This document shows, in pieces, positions 22,601 through 30,739 of a DNA stretch of 64,000 nt (positions are counted from its first letter, which is position 1; each line of letters starts with the position of its first letter). The notes under the pieces are model-generated. The model searched no databases, had not been told where the DNA came from, and worked only from the letters and a program-made list of their open reading frames with translations. The stretch is from Dactylis glomerata (Eukaryota > Streptophyta > Magnoliopsida > Poales > Poaceae), in NCBI GenBank assembly GCA_007115705.1, contig QXEO01000237.1, positions 4,302,030 through 4,366,029 on the forward strand. The letters run 5' to 3'. The translations under genes were made by a program, and so were the position numbers.

Positions 22601-23090
22601 CGTACAGGGTAATAAAGGATGTCTTTATTTGATCTGGCTCATATAAAGGGATCTGGTGGAAACCAGAATAAGCATCTACGAAAGATAACAGTTCACATCC
22701 GGCGGTGGAATCAATCACTTGATCGATCCGAGGCAGCGGGAATGGATCTTTAGGACATGCCTTGTTCAAGTTGGTGTAATCAACACACATCCGCCATACT
22801 TTCACTATGACGGGCTCATCTTTCTTCTTTTCCACCAAAACCGGATTAGACACCCAATCCGGATGAAGTACTTCCTTGATAAAGCCAGAGGCTAAGAGCC
22901 TGGCCACTTCCTCCCATATGGCTTTCCTTCTATCGCCGGCATTCCGCCGGAGCGGCTGCTTCACTGGCTTAGCATCGGGTCTCACGTGCAATGCGTGCTC
23001 AGCCAGCTCCCTCGGCACACCTTGCAGGTCTGAAGTAGACCATGCAAAGATATCCCGATTCTCACGGAGGAAGCTGATGAGCTCGCTTTC
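19605..23090 (-). CDS. pol: Element D Pol: reverse transcriptase, two RNase H domains, integrase
   Basis: Open from the codon after the gag TAG (23093-23091) to the stop at 19605, same frame as gag; there is no conventional start, so it is probably made as a Gag-Pol fusion. Numbering from codon 23018: reverse transcriptase about 35-235 with FVDAYSGF and YVDD at 177-180. A first RNase H at about 290-445 has LYIAAT where an active enzyme has Asp, so it looks degenerate. A second, archaeal-type RNase H at 455-585 keeps FDGS, GDSD and NDAADAL acidic residues. A proline-glycine-threonine-rich spacer (about 590-705) follows, then integrase with zinc-binding His780, His786, Cys818, Cys821 and catalytic Asp850, Asp909, Glu945. 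Dual RNase H is diagnostic of the Tat lineage. No internal frameshift is seen. Confidence 0.93.
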   Translation of the reverse strand, partial: ESELISFLRENRDIFAWSTSDLQGVPRELAEHALHVRPDAKPVKQPLRRNAGDRRKAIWEEVARLLASGFIKEVLHPDWVSNPVLVEKKKDEPVIVKVWRMCVDYTNLNKACPKDPFPLPRIDQVIDSTAGCELLSFVDAYSGFHQIPLYEPDQIKTSFITLYGAYCYLTMPFGLRNAGATYQRCMQKCLHDQIDKNVQVYVDDIVIKTKESKTLIDDLRETFGNLRRFRMKLNPAKCTFGVPAGKLLGFLVSSQGIEVNPGKIRAIERMKPPTDLREVQKFTGCLASLSRFISRLGEKALPLYQLMKKSDTFVWTTQADAAFKELKQLLSTAPVLASPMPREPMLLYIAATNRVVSTVVVVEREEGGKTVQRPVYYLSEVLSTSKQNYPHYQKMTYGVYMAAKKLKHYFQEHPIRVVAEAPISEIIGNKDASGRIAKWAIELSPYTPQYDKRDTIKSQVLADFFIDWAEIQYEPPLPDANYWRMHFDGSKTIHGLGAGIVLSSPKNDQLRYVLQIHFAASNNVAEYEALVHGLKVSKDIGIRRIMCFGDSDLVIQQCSGIWDAHDANMASYRFLVQQLSGYFEGCEFRHVLRAQNDAADALSKLGSSRDSIPPGISLEHLRKPSIKPSPESSSIYVPPGPDEAVPMEIDAGARTDNPGTVSSVPGTGPAYAVSTVFRSKTKGKGKMCQDVVPVYPGTAPAYPGTDSSVPGTSQPMEIDYVSVEMMEIDQAVFTVREVPSWARLIMNFMVDGQVPADETEARRVIRRSKAYTIINKEIYKRSTTGVLQRCVEAAEGLEMLREIHQGECGHHASSRALVAKVFRHGFYWPSALQEAENLVRKCNGCQRYAHQIHQPASALKTIPITWPFAVWGLDMVGAFKPARGKMTHILVMVDKFTKWIEVKPISKCDGHTAVKFLKDIILRYGVPHSIITDNGSNFAQGPFARFCEEVGIRLDVASVAHPCANGQVERSNGLVLSGIKPRLIEPLEKTPGCWLDELPAVLWSLRTTPNRSTGYTPFFLVYGAEAVLPTDVIHDAPRIVLYTEEEAKEARENDVDLLEEAREITLSRTAVYQQNLRRYHAQKVNPRRFQEGDLVLRLKQGTEGRHKLTPPWEGPFIVSRALHNDAYYLIDAQDPKKNKVDRSGEETKRPWNIALLRPFYS
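20945..21125 (-). repeat. PGT-rich spacer repeat between RNase H and integrase of element D
   Basis: AGTCCCCGGG recurs several times on the plus strand, giving repeated PGT and VPGT/YPGT motifs in Pol, framed by PMEID repeats. It behaves as a flexible linker; expansion of such repeats would be in-frame. Confidence 0.7.
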
Positions 23091-26000
23091 CTATTTGGGA
23101 TCCAAACTTGCCCCAACCAGGGCATGGCGCTCTGGGAAAGCTTCATCCAGCGGCACCTTTTTGACTTCCTTGCCTACTTGAAAAGAAGCACTGCCGCCGG
23201 GATTTGTCATGCCCGGCATATATTTGCCGGCCACGACCGTTTCAGCAATCTCCACTGCTCGCTTGAGCCTCTTCCTCTCCTCTGCAATGATCAGAGTCTC
23301 GGCCAGATTGGATCCGGCGGTGGCACATGCCATCGAACGCTTGTAATCACCAATGATGGTGATCACCCCTTTGGGTCCCGGCATCTTCATCTTCAGATAC
23401 GCCACATGCGTAGAGGCCATGAATTTTGCCAGTGTCGGTCTACCCAGCAAAGCATGGTAGGGGCTCTCCAGATCAACCACCTCGAACATGAGGTTTTCCA
23501 CCCTGCAGTTATCCCGGCTGCCAAACATGACATCCATCCGGATCTTGCCCATCGGCGCACACGAAAGTCCCGGCACAATGCCGTGGAACGTGGTCTTGCT
23601 TGGTTCCAGCATATTTTCCTTGATTCCCAGCTTCTCCATCGTATCCCGATACATGATGTTGATGCTGCTTCCATTATCAATGAGGACCTTGCTGAATCTT
23701 ACGTTATTAGTCGGCCCGACGAATGTCGGATCCATCACCAGAGCATATCCGCCGGGATTTGGCATGATCCGGGGATGATCTGCCCTGTCCCAACCAACAG
23801 CCTGGTCAGACCAGTACATCAACTTTGGCACAGCCGACATAACGGCATTCACCTCCAGACTCCGCCGGTACAAGCTCTGCTTGTCTGTTCTCTCGGTCTC
23901 AAAGACCATATAGCTCTGATCATACTCCTTGTACTCATTCCGACCCGCTCCTGGGCCTCCGGCGTTATATTCCGGATTATAGCTCTGGTCAACTTGATTT
24001 ACGCCGGCATTTCCGGCGTTGCTCTGATTCCCAGGATTAACCGGCCTAGGTGGGACTGCAATTGTATTAGCACCTGTCAACGGCGATGGAGCTGCCGGGA
24101 CAGAGGGTCTAGCCGGTCCCCAGGGACCTGCACGACCTGCTAATATGTCGTCCAGCCATGAACAGTTCCTTGTCAAATGGTTTGCCGGCTTTCCCGGCTG
24201 GAATGTGTGAAACACACAAGGCTTGTCCATGGCAAGACCCACAGTATACTTCGGCCACTGCTTCTTCTGGCCGGCGGCTCCGCCGGCATTCTTGTTGGTC
24301 CAGACATTCTTCTTCTGGAACGGCTGTGCTTGCTGCTGCGGCTGCTGCTGATAGTTCTCATATCTCGGACGCTGGCTACTGCCAGCGCCCCCTTGCTCTT
24401 CCTCCACAGCTGCAACTTGTGCTGCTCCGTACCGATAATCTGGCCGCTCATCTCTCCTCTTATTCCGGTTATCCGGGCGATAGTATTGCCCTGGTCTCCC
24501 GGCATTGCTGGTGTTCCCCTGGGTTTGCCCCTGTCCTTGTGAATCGAGACTGGGCTGCTTGGGATCTCCCAGAGCATAACTATCAGCGATCTTGATTGTT
24601 TCGGCCAGCGTGGCCGGCATTTGCCTCTGAAGCTTTTGCCACAGCATGGTGCCATGCTGGCACCCATGAGCGAACCACATGATGGCCTGCTGCTCATTGA
24701 TTCCTTCGCAGGAATTGCGCAACGTGCACCACCTGGTCAGATAGTCACGGTCAGTCTCATTCACTCCTTGCCGGCAGTTAGCCAGCTGCTGCGGACGGTT
24801 GGGCCTCTTGTATGTGCTGGTAAAGTTCGACACAAACTGCTCTTCGAAATCAATCCAGCCGTTGATACTCCCGGCCGGCAAATTATTCAGCCATATCCTG
24901 GCTGGACCTTCCAACATCTGCGGCACATATCGTACCGCCCATCTGAGGTTTCCTCCGGCGATGTTCACCGCTGTGGAGTAATCCTCCAACCAATCTTCCG
25001 GCTTCGTACTGCCATTATATGTCCTCGCGCCACGCGCGAGCTGGAAGAAGTAAGGCACCGGCTCCCCCATAATCCGGGGTCCGAAACACATAGGGCCCGG
25101 AGCTCCTTGTCTCTCCACCAACTCTGATTGGTGGAGCTTGTCCAGCTTGAAACGTGCATCATTGGCTTCCAAGGACCGAGGTCCAAGCCGGGATGCTATT
25201 GGGCCTGCGATCATCTGCTGCTGCTGCTCCGGCTGATGCTGCTCACTATGCCGGCCTTGCTGATGCTGCTGCTGATATCCCGCCCTGGCAAGGGCGGAAT
25301 TGCCGTCATCCTCTCGATGTCCCGGATGGCCTGCACCCTGCTGCTGCGCTGCACCTCCGGCGCCCTGTTGCTGACGCCGGGCTGCACTGTTACTCCGGCC
25401 ACCACCGGCCGCTGCTGCTTCATGCCCGGCCGGCATACTCTGGCCGGGCTTCTTGCTGCCGACATACTTGTCAGCTTGGCCGACATTCTTCTGCACCATC
25501 GCCTGCTTTCCGGCGGCAGCCGGATCGTACACCTGGATCTGCTTGTCCCGGCGGCCAGAGGTCACTCTTCCGGCACGCCGGGCGCTAGGATGCGGGGACG
25601 AGGCTTGGCCCCTCGACCTCGCACCGGCACCTCCCGCCGACACAATGTACTGGGATGCCCCGGCACCTGGGTTTGCCTTCTTAAAGGCCTCCTGCTGCTT
25701 TGTAGCTTCAGACAAAAGTTGGTTAAGCCGGGCTTGCTGCTCACGCAGTGCTTCGCCGGATAAACAAGATAAATCCTTAGCTACCTCGGCCGCTGCTCTA
25801 AGGTTCTTTACTGGCGAACTATAGACTACCTTAGGCACAGTACTAGTTGCAGTATGACTCTTATCTCTAGCATCTTTTCCTATCTCAGCATTAAGATTTC
25901 TGCCTCTAGTTCTAACCTCTTCTATCCGGCTAGGCCGGATTACTACAGGAGTAAAACCATGGGCTGCTTCATACTCACGGAGTTGCCGGTTAAACCGTTC

Positions 26001-26588
26001 GCGCTCCTGGTTCATGGCCAGGGCCTCGTCGACGAGGGCCTGACGAGATCCCTCCAGGACCTCCCTTGTCTGCTCCGGATCAACGCCGGATCGCACCGGC
26101 TCGAGAAGCCGGTCGATGATGGGAAGAAGAACCTCGCCCCTAGCCGGCACACCGGAAGTGCCGGCCAGGTTCTCCGCACGCTCCAACGGAGGACGCGCCG
26201 ACCTCTTGACCTTCGGCGGCTCCGGAGGAGAAGCTCCGGCCGCTGCTGCTTTGCCGGCATCTTCCGCCGGCGGCACGGATGTGCCGGCCATCATCACCTC
26301 AGCCGACTCTACTGAGCGAGCGCTACGCCCAGCGTGAGCCAGCCGATGTGACGGAGGATCCGACGCCACCAGCACCTCCTTCCTGCAAATTCTCTCAGTT
26401 CCCACGTACACCTCGTGGGAACCGAAAGACATAATCCGGCCATCCCTGGGGAACGGCCGGCCACCGAGACAACTGGCGTTGTCACTGACGAAACTGAGCG
26501 AGCCTAGCCTCTGGACGAGGCCAGAGACCACGCGCACTCCCGAAGCTGCTATCACAGACCCCGTCCGAATGAACACTCCGCCCAGCAT
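23091..26588 (-). CDS. gag: Element D Gag-protease polyprotein
   Basis: About 1165 codons from the ATG at 26588-26586, which follows the primer site; the frame is open further upstream through the primer site into the LTR, but the first ATG after the primer site is the natural start. A Gln-rich, Ala/Pro-rich N-terminal half precedes the retrotransposon Gag core (WAVRYVPQMLEGPARIWLNN, then SFE/DFEEQF-type and YKRPNRPQQL segments). A single CCHC-like knuckle variant reads C..HTFQPGKPANHLTRNC. The aspartic protease motif LIDNGSSINI lies about 190 residues from the end. Ends at TAG (23093-23091) in the same frame as pol, so Pol needs readthrough of this amber codon or the codon is a recent mutation. 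Confidence 0.9.
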   Translation of the reverse strand: MLGGVFIRTGSVIAASGVRVVSGLVQRLGSLSFVSDNASCLGGRPFPRDGRIMSFGSHEVYVGTERICRKEVLVASDPPSHRLAHAGRSARSVESAEVMMAGTSVPPAEDAGKAAAAGASPPEPPKVKRSARPPLERAENLAGTSGVPARGEVLLPIIDRLLEPVRSGVDPEQTREVLEGSRQALVDEALAMNQERERFNRQLREYEAAHGFTPVVIRPSRIEEVRTRGRNLNAEIGKDARDKSHTATSTVPKVVYSSPVKNLRAAAEVAKDLSCLSGEALREQQARLNQLLSEATKQQEAFKKANPGAGASQYIVSAGGAGARSRGQASSPHPSARRAGRVTSGRRDKQIQVYDPAAAGKQAMVQKNVGQADKYVGSKKPGQSMPAGHEAAAAGGGRSNSAARRQQQGAGGAAQQQGAGHPGHREDDGNSALARAGYQQQHQQGRHSEQHQPEQQQQMIAGPIASRLGPRSLEANDARFKLDKLHQSELVERQGAPGPMCFGPRIMGEPVPYFFQLARGARTYNGSTKPEDWLEDYSTAVNIAGGNLRWAVRYVPQMLEGPARIWLNNLPAGSINGWIDFEEQFVSNFTSTYKRPNRPQQLANCRQGVNETDRDYLTRWCTLRNSCEGINEQQAIMWFAHGCQHGTMLWQKLQRQMPATLAETIKIADSYALGDPKQPSLDSQGQGQTQGNTSNAGRPGQYYRPDNRNKRRDERPDYRYGAAQVAAVEEEQGGAGSSQRPRYENYQQQPQQQAQPFQKKNVWTNKNAGGAAGQKKQWPKYTVGLAMDKPCVFHTFQPGKPANHLTRNCSWLDDILAGRAGPWGPARPSVPAAPSPLTGANTIAVPPRPVNPGNQSNAGNAGVNQVDQSYNPEYNAGGPGAGRNEYKEYDQSYMVFETERTDKQSLYRRSLEVNAVMSAVPKLMYWSDQAVGWDRADHPRIMPNPGGYALVMDPTFVGPTNNVRFSKVLIDNGSSINIMYRDTMEKLGIKENMLEPSKTTFHGIVPGLSCAPMGKIRMDVMFGSRDNCRVENLMFEVVDLESPYHALLGRPTLAKFMASTHVAYLKMKMPGPKGVITIIGDYKRSMACATAGSNLAETLIIAEERKRLKRAVEIAETVVAGKYMPGMTNPGGSASFQVGKEVKKVPLDEAFPERHALVGASLDPK

Positions 26589-26601
26589 ATCGATCTGATG
26601 C

Positions 26602-26619
26602 CCCACGGTGGGCGCCAAA
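26602..26619 (-). other. Element D primer-binding site (tRNA-Lys type)
   Basis: Minus strand TGGCGCCCACCGTGGGGC directly after the 5' LTR end (ACGACA plus a short spacer). It fits the 3' end of plant tRNA-Lys with one mismatch by my alignment. Confidence 0.75.
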
Positions 26620-27598
26620 TGTCGTCGTGGTGAAACAACATATCCCATAGGATGGCTTAAATGGGGGCCGAACTAGATGCTGGAGGATTCGGGAGAGGGG
26701 AACGAGCTAAAAAGCACGACAGAAAGAGACACTGATCTACCCAGGTTCGGGGCTCTCGTAAGGAGATAACACCCCTACTCCTGCTCTACTGATTGTATAT
26801 ATGGGTCGGTGTAGTACACCACAATGGTGCTTCCAAGCTCTCTGCTAGAGAAGGAAGATGAACTGCTAAGTGTAAGAGTACAGAGTGATCAATCTACCTT
26901 CAACCTTCCAACCTTCTTCCAGCTACCAACCTTCCCACGACCAACCCTTTACCAGGGCTCCCTATGCCACCTTATATAGTGGTGGCCAGGGTTACAACGG
27001 TCATACAAGACCACAAGACAAGGGCTACACTCCAAACAGGAGCTGGTGGCGATGGCAGAGACCCTTGACTTCGCCCCTGATTGCTCTCGATGGGACGCCA
27101 TATCCCTGTACCTTGTACCTCTTGAACTGTGGCCTTACCTCTGTGCGGTAAGCTCGTACTTGTGCACAGTGAGGGTAGGTAACCTCCACTGTGCACCCTG
27201 CCATCTTACTCTGCTACCATGCTTGGATGTTTACTTCCTTGATTGTAGGGATGTGACACCTTGGTTGACTTAAGTATCCCGGATATGACCGTTGGCCATA
27301 CCCAGGATTTATATGCCGGACCAACGACCTACGAGGGTCGGGTAATCCGGCCTCCCCTGCTCCTGCACAACACACCAAATGGTTAGGCCGGCATATCTAA
27401 GTATATGCCGGCACACTTTTATAAGTATTCCGGCTATGCCGGCATATCCAAGTATCAGCCGGGATACACATTATATGCCGGCCTGGCCGATGCTCTTATA
27501 TTCCGGCCAGGCCCTTCCTTGTTAACCCGGCATAAAGTCAATCATAGACCTTGTGTCTTTCTACTCTCTTGACCCTACCGGGGGTCATCCCCCCGATA
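26620..27598 (-). repeat. Element D 5' LTR (right copy)
   Basis: 979 bp, differing from the left copy by scattered substitutions and small indels; its first bases read TATCGG where the other copy has TGTCGG. The hairpin GCCGGCATAT / ATATGCCGGC is conserved at 27387-27412 with one change in the loop. Confidence 0.92.
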
Positions 27599-27601
27599 GC
27601 T

Positions 27602-28180
27602 AGTAAGTTAAATGACGCTTTATGGGCTTATAGAACAGCTTATAAGAACCCCATGGGTATGTCTCCTTATAAGATGGTTTACGGAAAAGCGTGTCACTTG
27701 CCCTTAGAATTAGAACACAAAGCTTTTTGGGCGGTGAGAGAGCTTAATAGAGATTTTAAATTAGCCGGTAAGAAAAGGTTGTTAGATTTGAGTTCTCTAG
27801 ATGAGTGGAGAAACGAAGCGTATGAGAATGCCAAACTTTTCAAAGAGAAAGTCAAGCAATGGCATGATAAGAGAATTCTTAAGAGAGAGTTTCATGTTGG
27901 TGAGAAAGTTCTATTGTATAGGTCTCGTCTCAGATTTTTTGCAGGTAAATTACTTTCTAAATGGGAAGGACCATAAGTTATTGTGGAAGTGTACCACTCG
28001 GGTGCTATTAAGATTGCTTCATTGAAAGATGATTCTACACAAGTGGTGAATGGGCAAAGACTCAAACATTATATTTCTGGAGATTCTTATAATGAAGATG
28101 TTGATGTTATTGAAACAGTTTCTCCGGAAGATTACATCCAAGACAAACTGCAGGAACCTGCAGAGTTCGTTTTCGAATAG
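27602..28180 (+). pseudogene. Element E integrase C-terminal part
   Basis: Reads KLNDALWAYRTAYKNPMGMS then YKMVYGKACHLPLELEHKAF, the end of the integrase core typical of Athila-lineage pol, followed by REFHVGEKVLLYRSRLRFFA, GKLLSKWEGP and, after an in-frame TAA (27974-27976), VIVEVYHSGAIKIAS and a C-terminal tail ending at TAG 28178-28180. The WEGP..V pattern is the GPF/Y-like C-terminal module. The N-terminal zinc finger and the first catalytic residues are missing because the left side is cut off. The nonsense codon and truncation make it non-functional. Confidence 0.88.
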
Positions 28181-28298
28181 GTAACAGTTCTAGTCAGAAA
28201 AGTTTCGCGAAAAGTTCTTCCTTTAATATTTTTGCTGTTTTTAATAAATATGAAAAATCACGAGACGAAAACGGGGAGGAAACAAAGTCCGTGTGTAT

Positions 28299-28350
28299 CT
28301 CACACATGGGTGGCGCGGGCCCACCCCTGGCCGCGCCACCTACGTGTGAG
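28299..28350 (+). promoter_or_regulatory. Internal GC-rich palindrome of element E, with TATA-like box downstream
   Basis: CTCACACATGGGTGGCGCGG and CCGCGCCACCTACGTGTGAG form a long imperfect inverted repeat in the interior between integrase and the third ORF. About 60 bases on, TTTTCGCCTATTTAACCCCC (about 28408-28427) resembles the CGCCTATAAAGACCCCCC of the LTR promoters. The third ORF starts about 95 bases later (28519). The order copies that of the LTR promoter. Confidence 0.55.
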
Positions 28351-28518
28351 AACACACCGGAACTCGTTTCCGTCCCGGTTTCCTCCTGTGACTTCGTTTC
28401 GATGTATAATTTTCGCCTATTTAACCCCCCGGAGTCCCCGAGGTCTGTATATCGTTTTCTCGTCGTGTTTTGTTTCGAGCTGTTTCTGCCAGGAGTTGAT
28501 CTTAAGCTTTGGGAAGTC

Positions 28519-29052
28519 ATGGCCTCTTCAAGCGGGGACAAGGAGAAGACACCTCCGGAAGATGGCATCAAAGATTTCCGGCAGAAAGAAGAGGTTGAAA
28601 GAGAAGATGAGGAGGAAGATTAAGGTCCAAGGCCAAGCACCGTGATTGCCAGCATAGGGGTGATGACAGATCATGACAAGTTCAAGAAGAGCGCTCGCAT
28701 AAGGACCGGAGGAGGTGTGCCACATCACACCTTAGCTCCACGGACATCTCCGCCAAGCCAAAATCCCTTCCATACTCTAATTCATGAACATCAGTTCCAA
28801 AAGGTGCCCAAATCATGATTACCCTCTGGCTGGGATATAGATCGTTCTAACAATGCAGGGACAGGAAGCTCCAAGAGTGAAGAAGGATGGGGAAATAATT
28901 CCTAGAGCTGGGATTCTCTTGCCGACAGGTTCATGAACCGTATTGAGCACAACTCTGAGATGATTCGTAACCTCGAGTACAAGATTGATGATCTAAAGGA
29001 TTTGATTGAGAAGCTTATTAGAGATTATCCACCACCACCGCCAAAGGAGTAA
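28519..29052 (+). pseudogene. Element E third ORF, coiled-coil protein, frameshifted
   Basis: Begins MASSSGDKEKTPPEDGIKDF at 28519, soon after the internal palindrome and TATA-like box. The first frame stops at 28621-28623 after an acidic run; a middle part reads VMTDHDKFKKSARIRTGGGV in another frame. The last part, from about 28909, reads WDSLADRFMNRIEHNSEMIR and NLEYKIDDLKDLIEKLIRDY before a PPPPPKE end and TAA at 29050-29052. The heptad pattern of the final 40 residues suggests a coiled coil. There is no transmembrane segment, so it is not an obvious envelope protein. The position between pol and the 3' LTR equals that of ORF3 in element A, but the sequences differ. Confidence 0.6.
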
Positions 29053-30739
29053 TTCGTCATCGGTTTAGGCATCCTCTTGGCTTGTTCCAAGCTTGGGGGA
29101 GTGTCGCGGTATCACATCATTACCTTTTGTTCATTTACTTTTCAAGTAGAGTCTTATCATGAATAGAGAAGTTATCATATAGAATAGTTTGCAGTTGGAA
29201 GTATCCTCCTTAGTTAGTTATATTTGTATCCCTTGGTGTGAGTTGCGGTAATGAAATATTAATGAGAAGTTTTATCGTTTACTTTTCACACACTTTATGT
29301 TAGTCTGCAATCTCTCTTATGTGACTAGTCTTGTCGATTGGTATTGGTATCACATTGGGAGCATGAGTAGATTTAGTTGGTTTTGGAAAACCTAGCTTGG
29401 TCAGTAGCAACTTTACCTTGAGGTTTGAGTAGAAAAGAATGAAGAAGTGCTTGTGGTTACATCACTTCAGTTTTCCTTATGTTTGGCTTATAAGCATTGT
29501 TATTCTTAAAGTTAAAACTGTTGTACCTTCAAGGGAGTTTGCATGATTGTTCTTATTATATGTATGTTTGTTTGTTTCATGCAACTCTTATGCTTGCTAC
29601 CCGGCCTTGCTAGCCAAAAACCTGTACTGAGAGGAAATACTTCTCGTGCATCCAAATCCCAAAAACCAAGTTACTTCCAAAGAGTCCACTATAAATTCCT
29701 ATGCATGGTATTTTAAGCCATTCCAAGTAAATTTTCATGTGCTACCTTTCAAAAACTTTCAAACACTTCTTATTTTGTGCCACTGTTTTTAGCTCATGAG
29801 GACGTAGTGGATGGGTTTGTTATCTTCCATACTAAATTAAGTACCCCTCGACTAGGCAGCTTCATCTGCTCGTCATTAATTTTGCAAGGGAGCTGGTCAG
29901 ACCATTATAATCTCAAAAGAAAGAAAAAAGGGCACTCCTCCAATGGATTGTGAAAGTTGGTCGGCACCCGATGGAATCGGTTAGCCATGGTTTGAGAAAG
30001 GAAAAAGGTGGGGAGGAGTGCAAAGCTATAAAAGAGCACCAAAGTGCCAACTAATTAAACATCTCGGAACCGCTCTCACTTGTTTAGTATGGAAGATATC
30101 AAGAACTCCGTTGCTAGTCGTTGACAAAAGCAACCACCTCTCAAAACAATTTTACCTCTGTTTTACAAATGAAAAGCTCTAGCACATGTTTAATCCCTGC
30201 TTCCCTCTGCGAAGGGCCTATCTTTTACTTTTTTATGTTGAGTCAACCTATTTCCCTCTGTCTCAAGCAAGCATTTGAGTTGTATGTTTCACTCATCAAT
30301 ATGTTGATCCGTTTGATCATGTTTATTATCTTCCTTGTCTTGTATAATGCTTTTGTCTGAAGGAATATATCTTTGAAAGCTTTCTATGAATGCAAAAGTT
30401 TACTTTGTTGAGCATATAGTCTTTGCTATATTAGCTCTGTTTTAAAAGACTCCGTTTAAAAAGAGAGAATAGCTTGTTCTCCATTCTTTGACCAAGAGCT
30501 AAGGTTTGCCATTGCCAATTATAGTTTACCTTGTGCATCTTTACATGTGATTCCTTTTTACTTATTGCAAGTTTACATCTTATAAAGGGAAGTTGCTGTC
30601 TATTATAATTTGTGCCTTAGTGAATGTGATGCTTCTTGTTCGTATTTTGATTATCGACACTTCACTCCATAAACCTGTGGTCATGTTTACCGAGTTTAGT
30701 TTTCGCTTGGGGACAAGCGAGGTCTAAGCTTGGGGGGGT
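29053..30739 (+). other. Element E 3' non-coding region
   Basis: Opens with a polypurine-like AAGCTTGGGGGAG (about 29089-29101) and closes with the true tract. It shares blocks with A and B: TACTCGTGCATCCAA near 29646, the inverted repeat at 29931-29941/30012-30021 (one terminal mismatch), and CTTCCCTCTGCGAAGGGCC at 30200-30218. No credible ORF. Confidence 0.7.

Larger units (their letters stand above)
12426..27598 (-). mobile_element. Element D: Tat-lineage Ty3/Gypsy retrotransposon with antisense gene
   Basis: 15.2-kb element reading right to left: 5' LTR (27598-26620), primer site TGGCGCCCACCGTGGGGC (one mismatch from the plant tRNA-Lys 3' end), gag-protease, pol, an antisense gene, a polypurine-like GCTTCGGGGGGACTAG (about 13404-13419) and the 3' LTR (13403-12426). 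Dual RNase H and an extra antisense gene fit the Tat group. Flanking pentamers differ (ACGTG left, GCTAG right) and the flanks belong to different families, so no target duplication supports a simple insertion here; recombination or deletion at a boundary is likely. Coding capacity is nearly intact, which suggests a fairly recent copy. Confidence 0.93.

Noticed and set aside
25200..25290. CTG/CAG-rich tract as an unstable microsatellite of interest
   Set aside because: It encodes the Gln-rich part of Gag in element D and is interrupted; nothing unusual for this protein.
23124..26337. Long plus-strand open frames opposite gag of element D (up to 339 codons)
   Set aside because: They mirror the biased codons of the real minus-strand gag-protease ORF and have no conserved domain.
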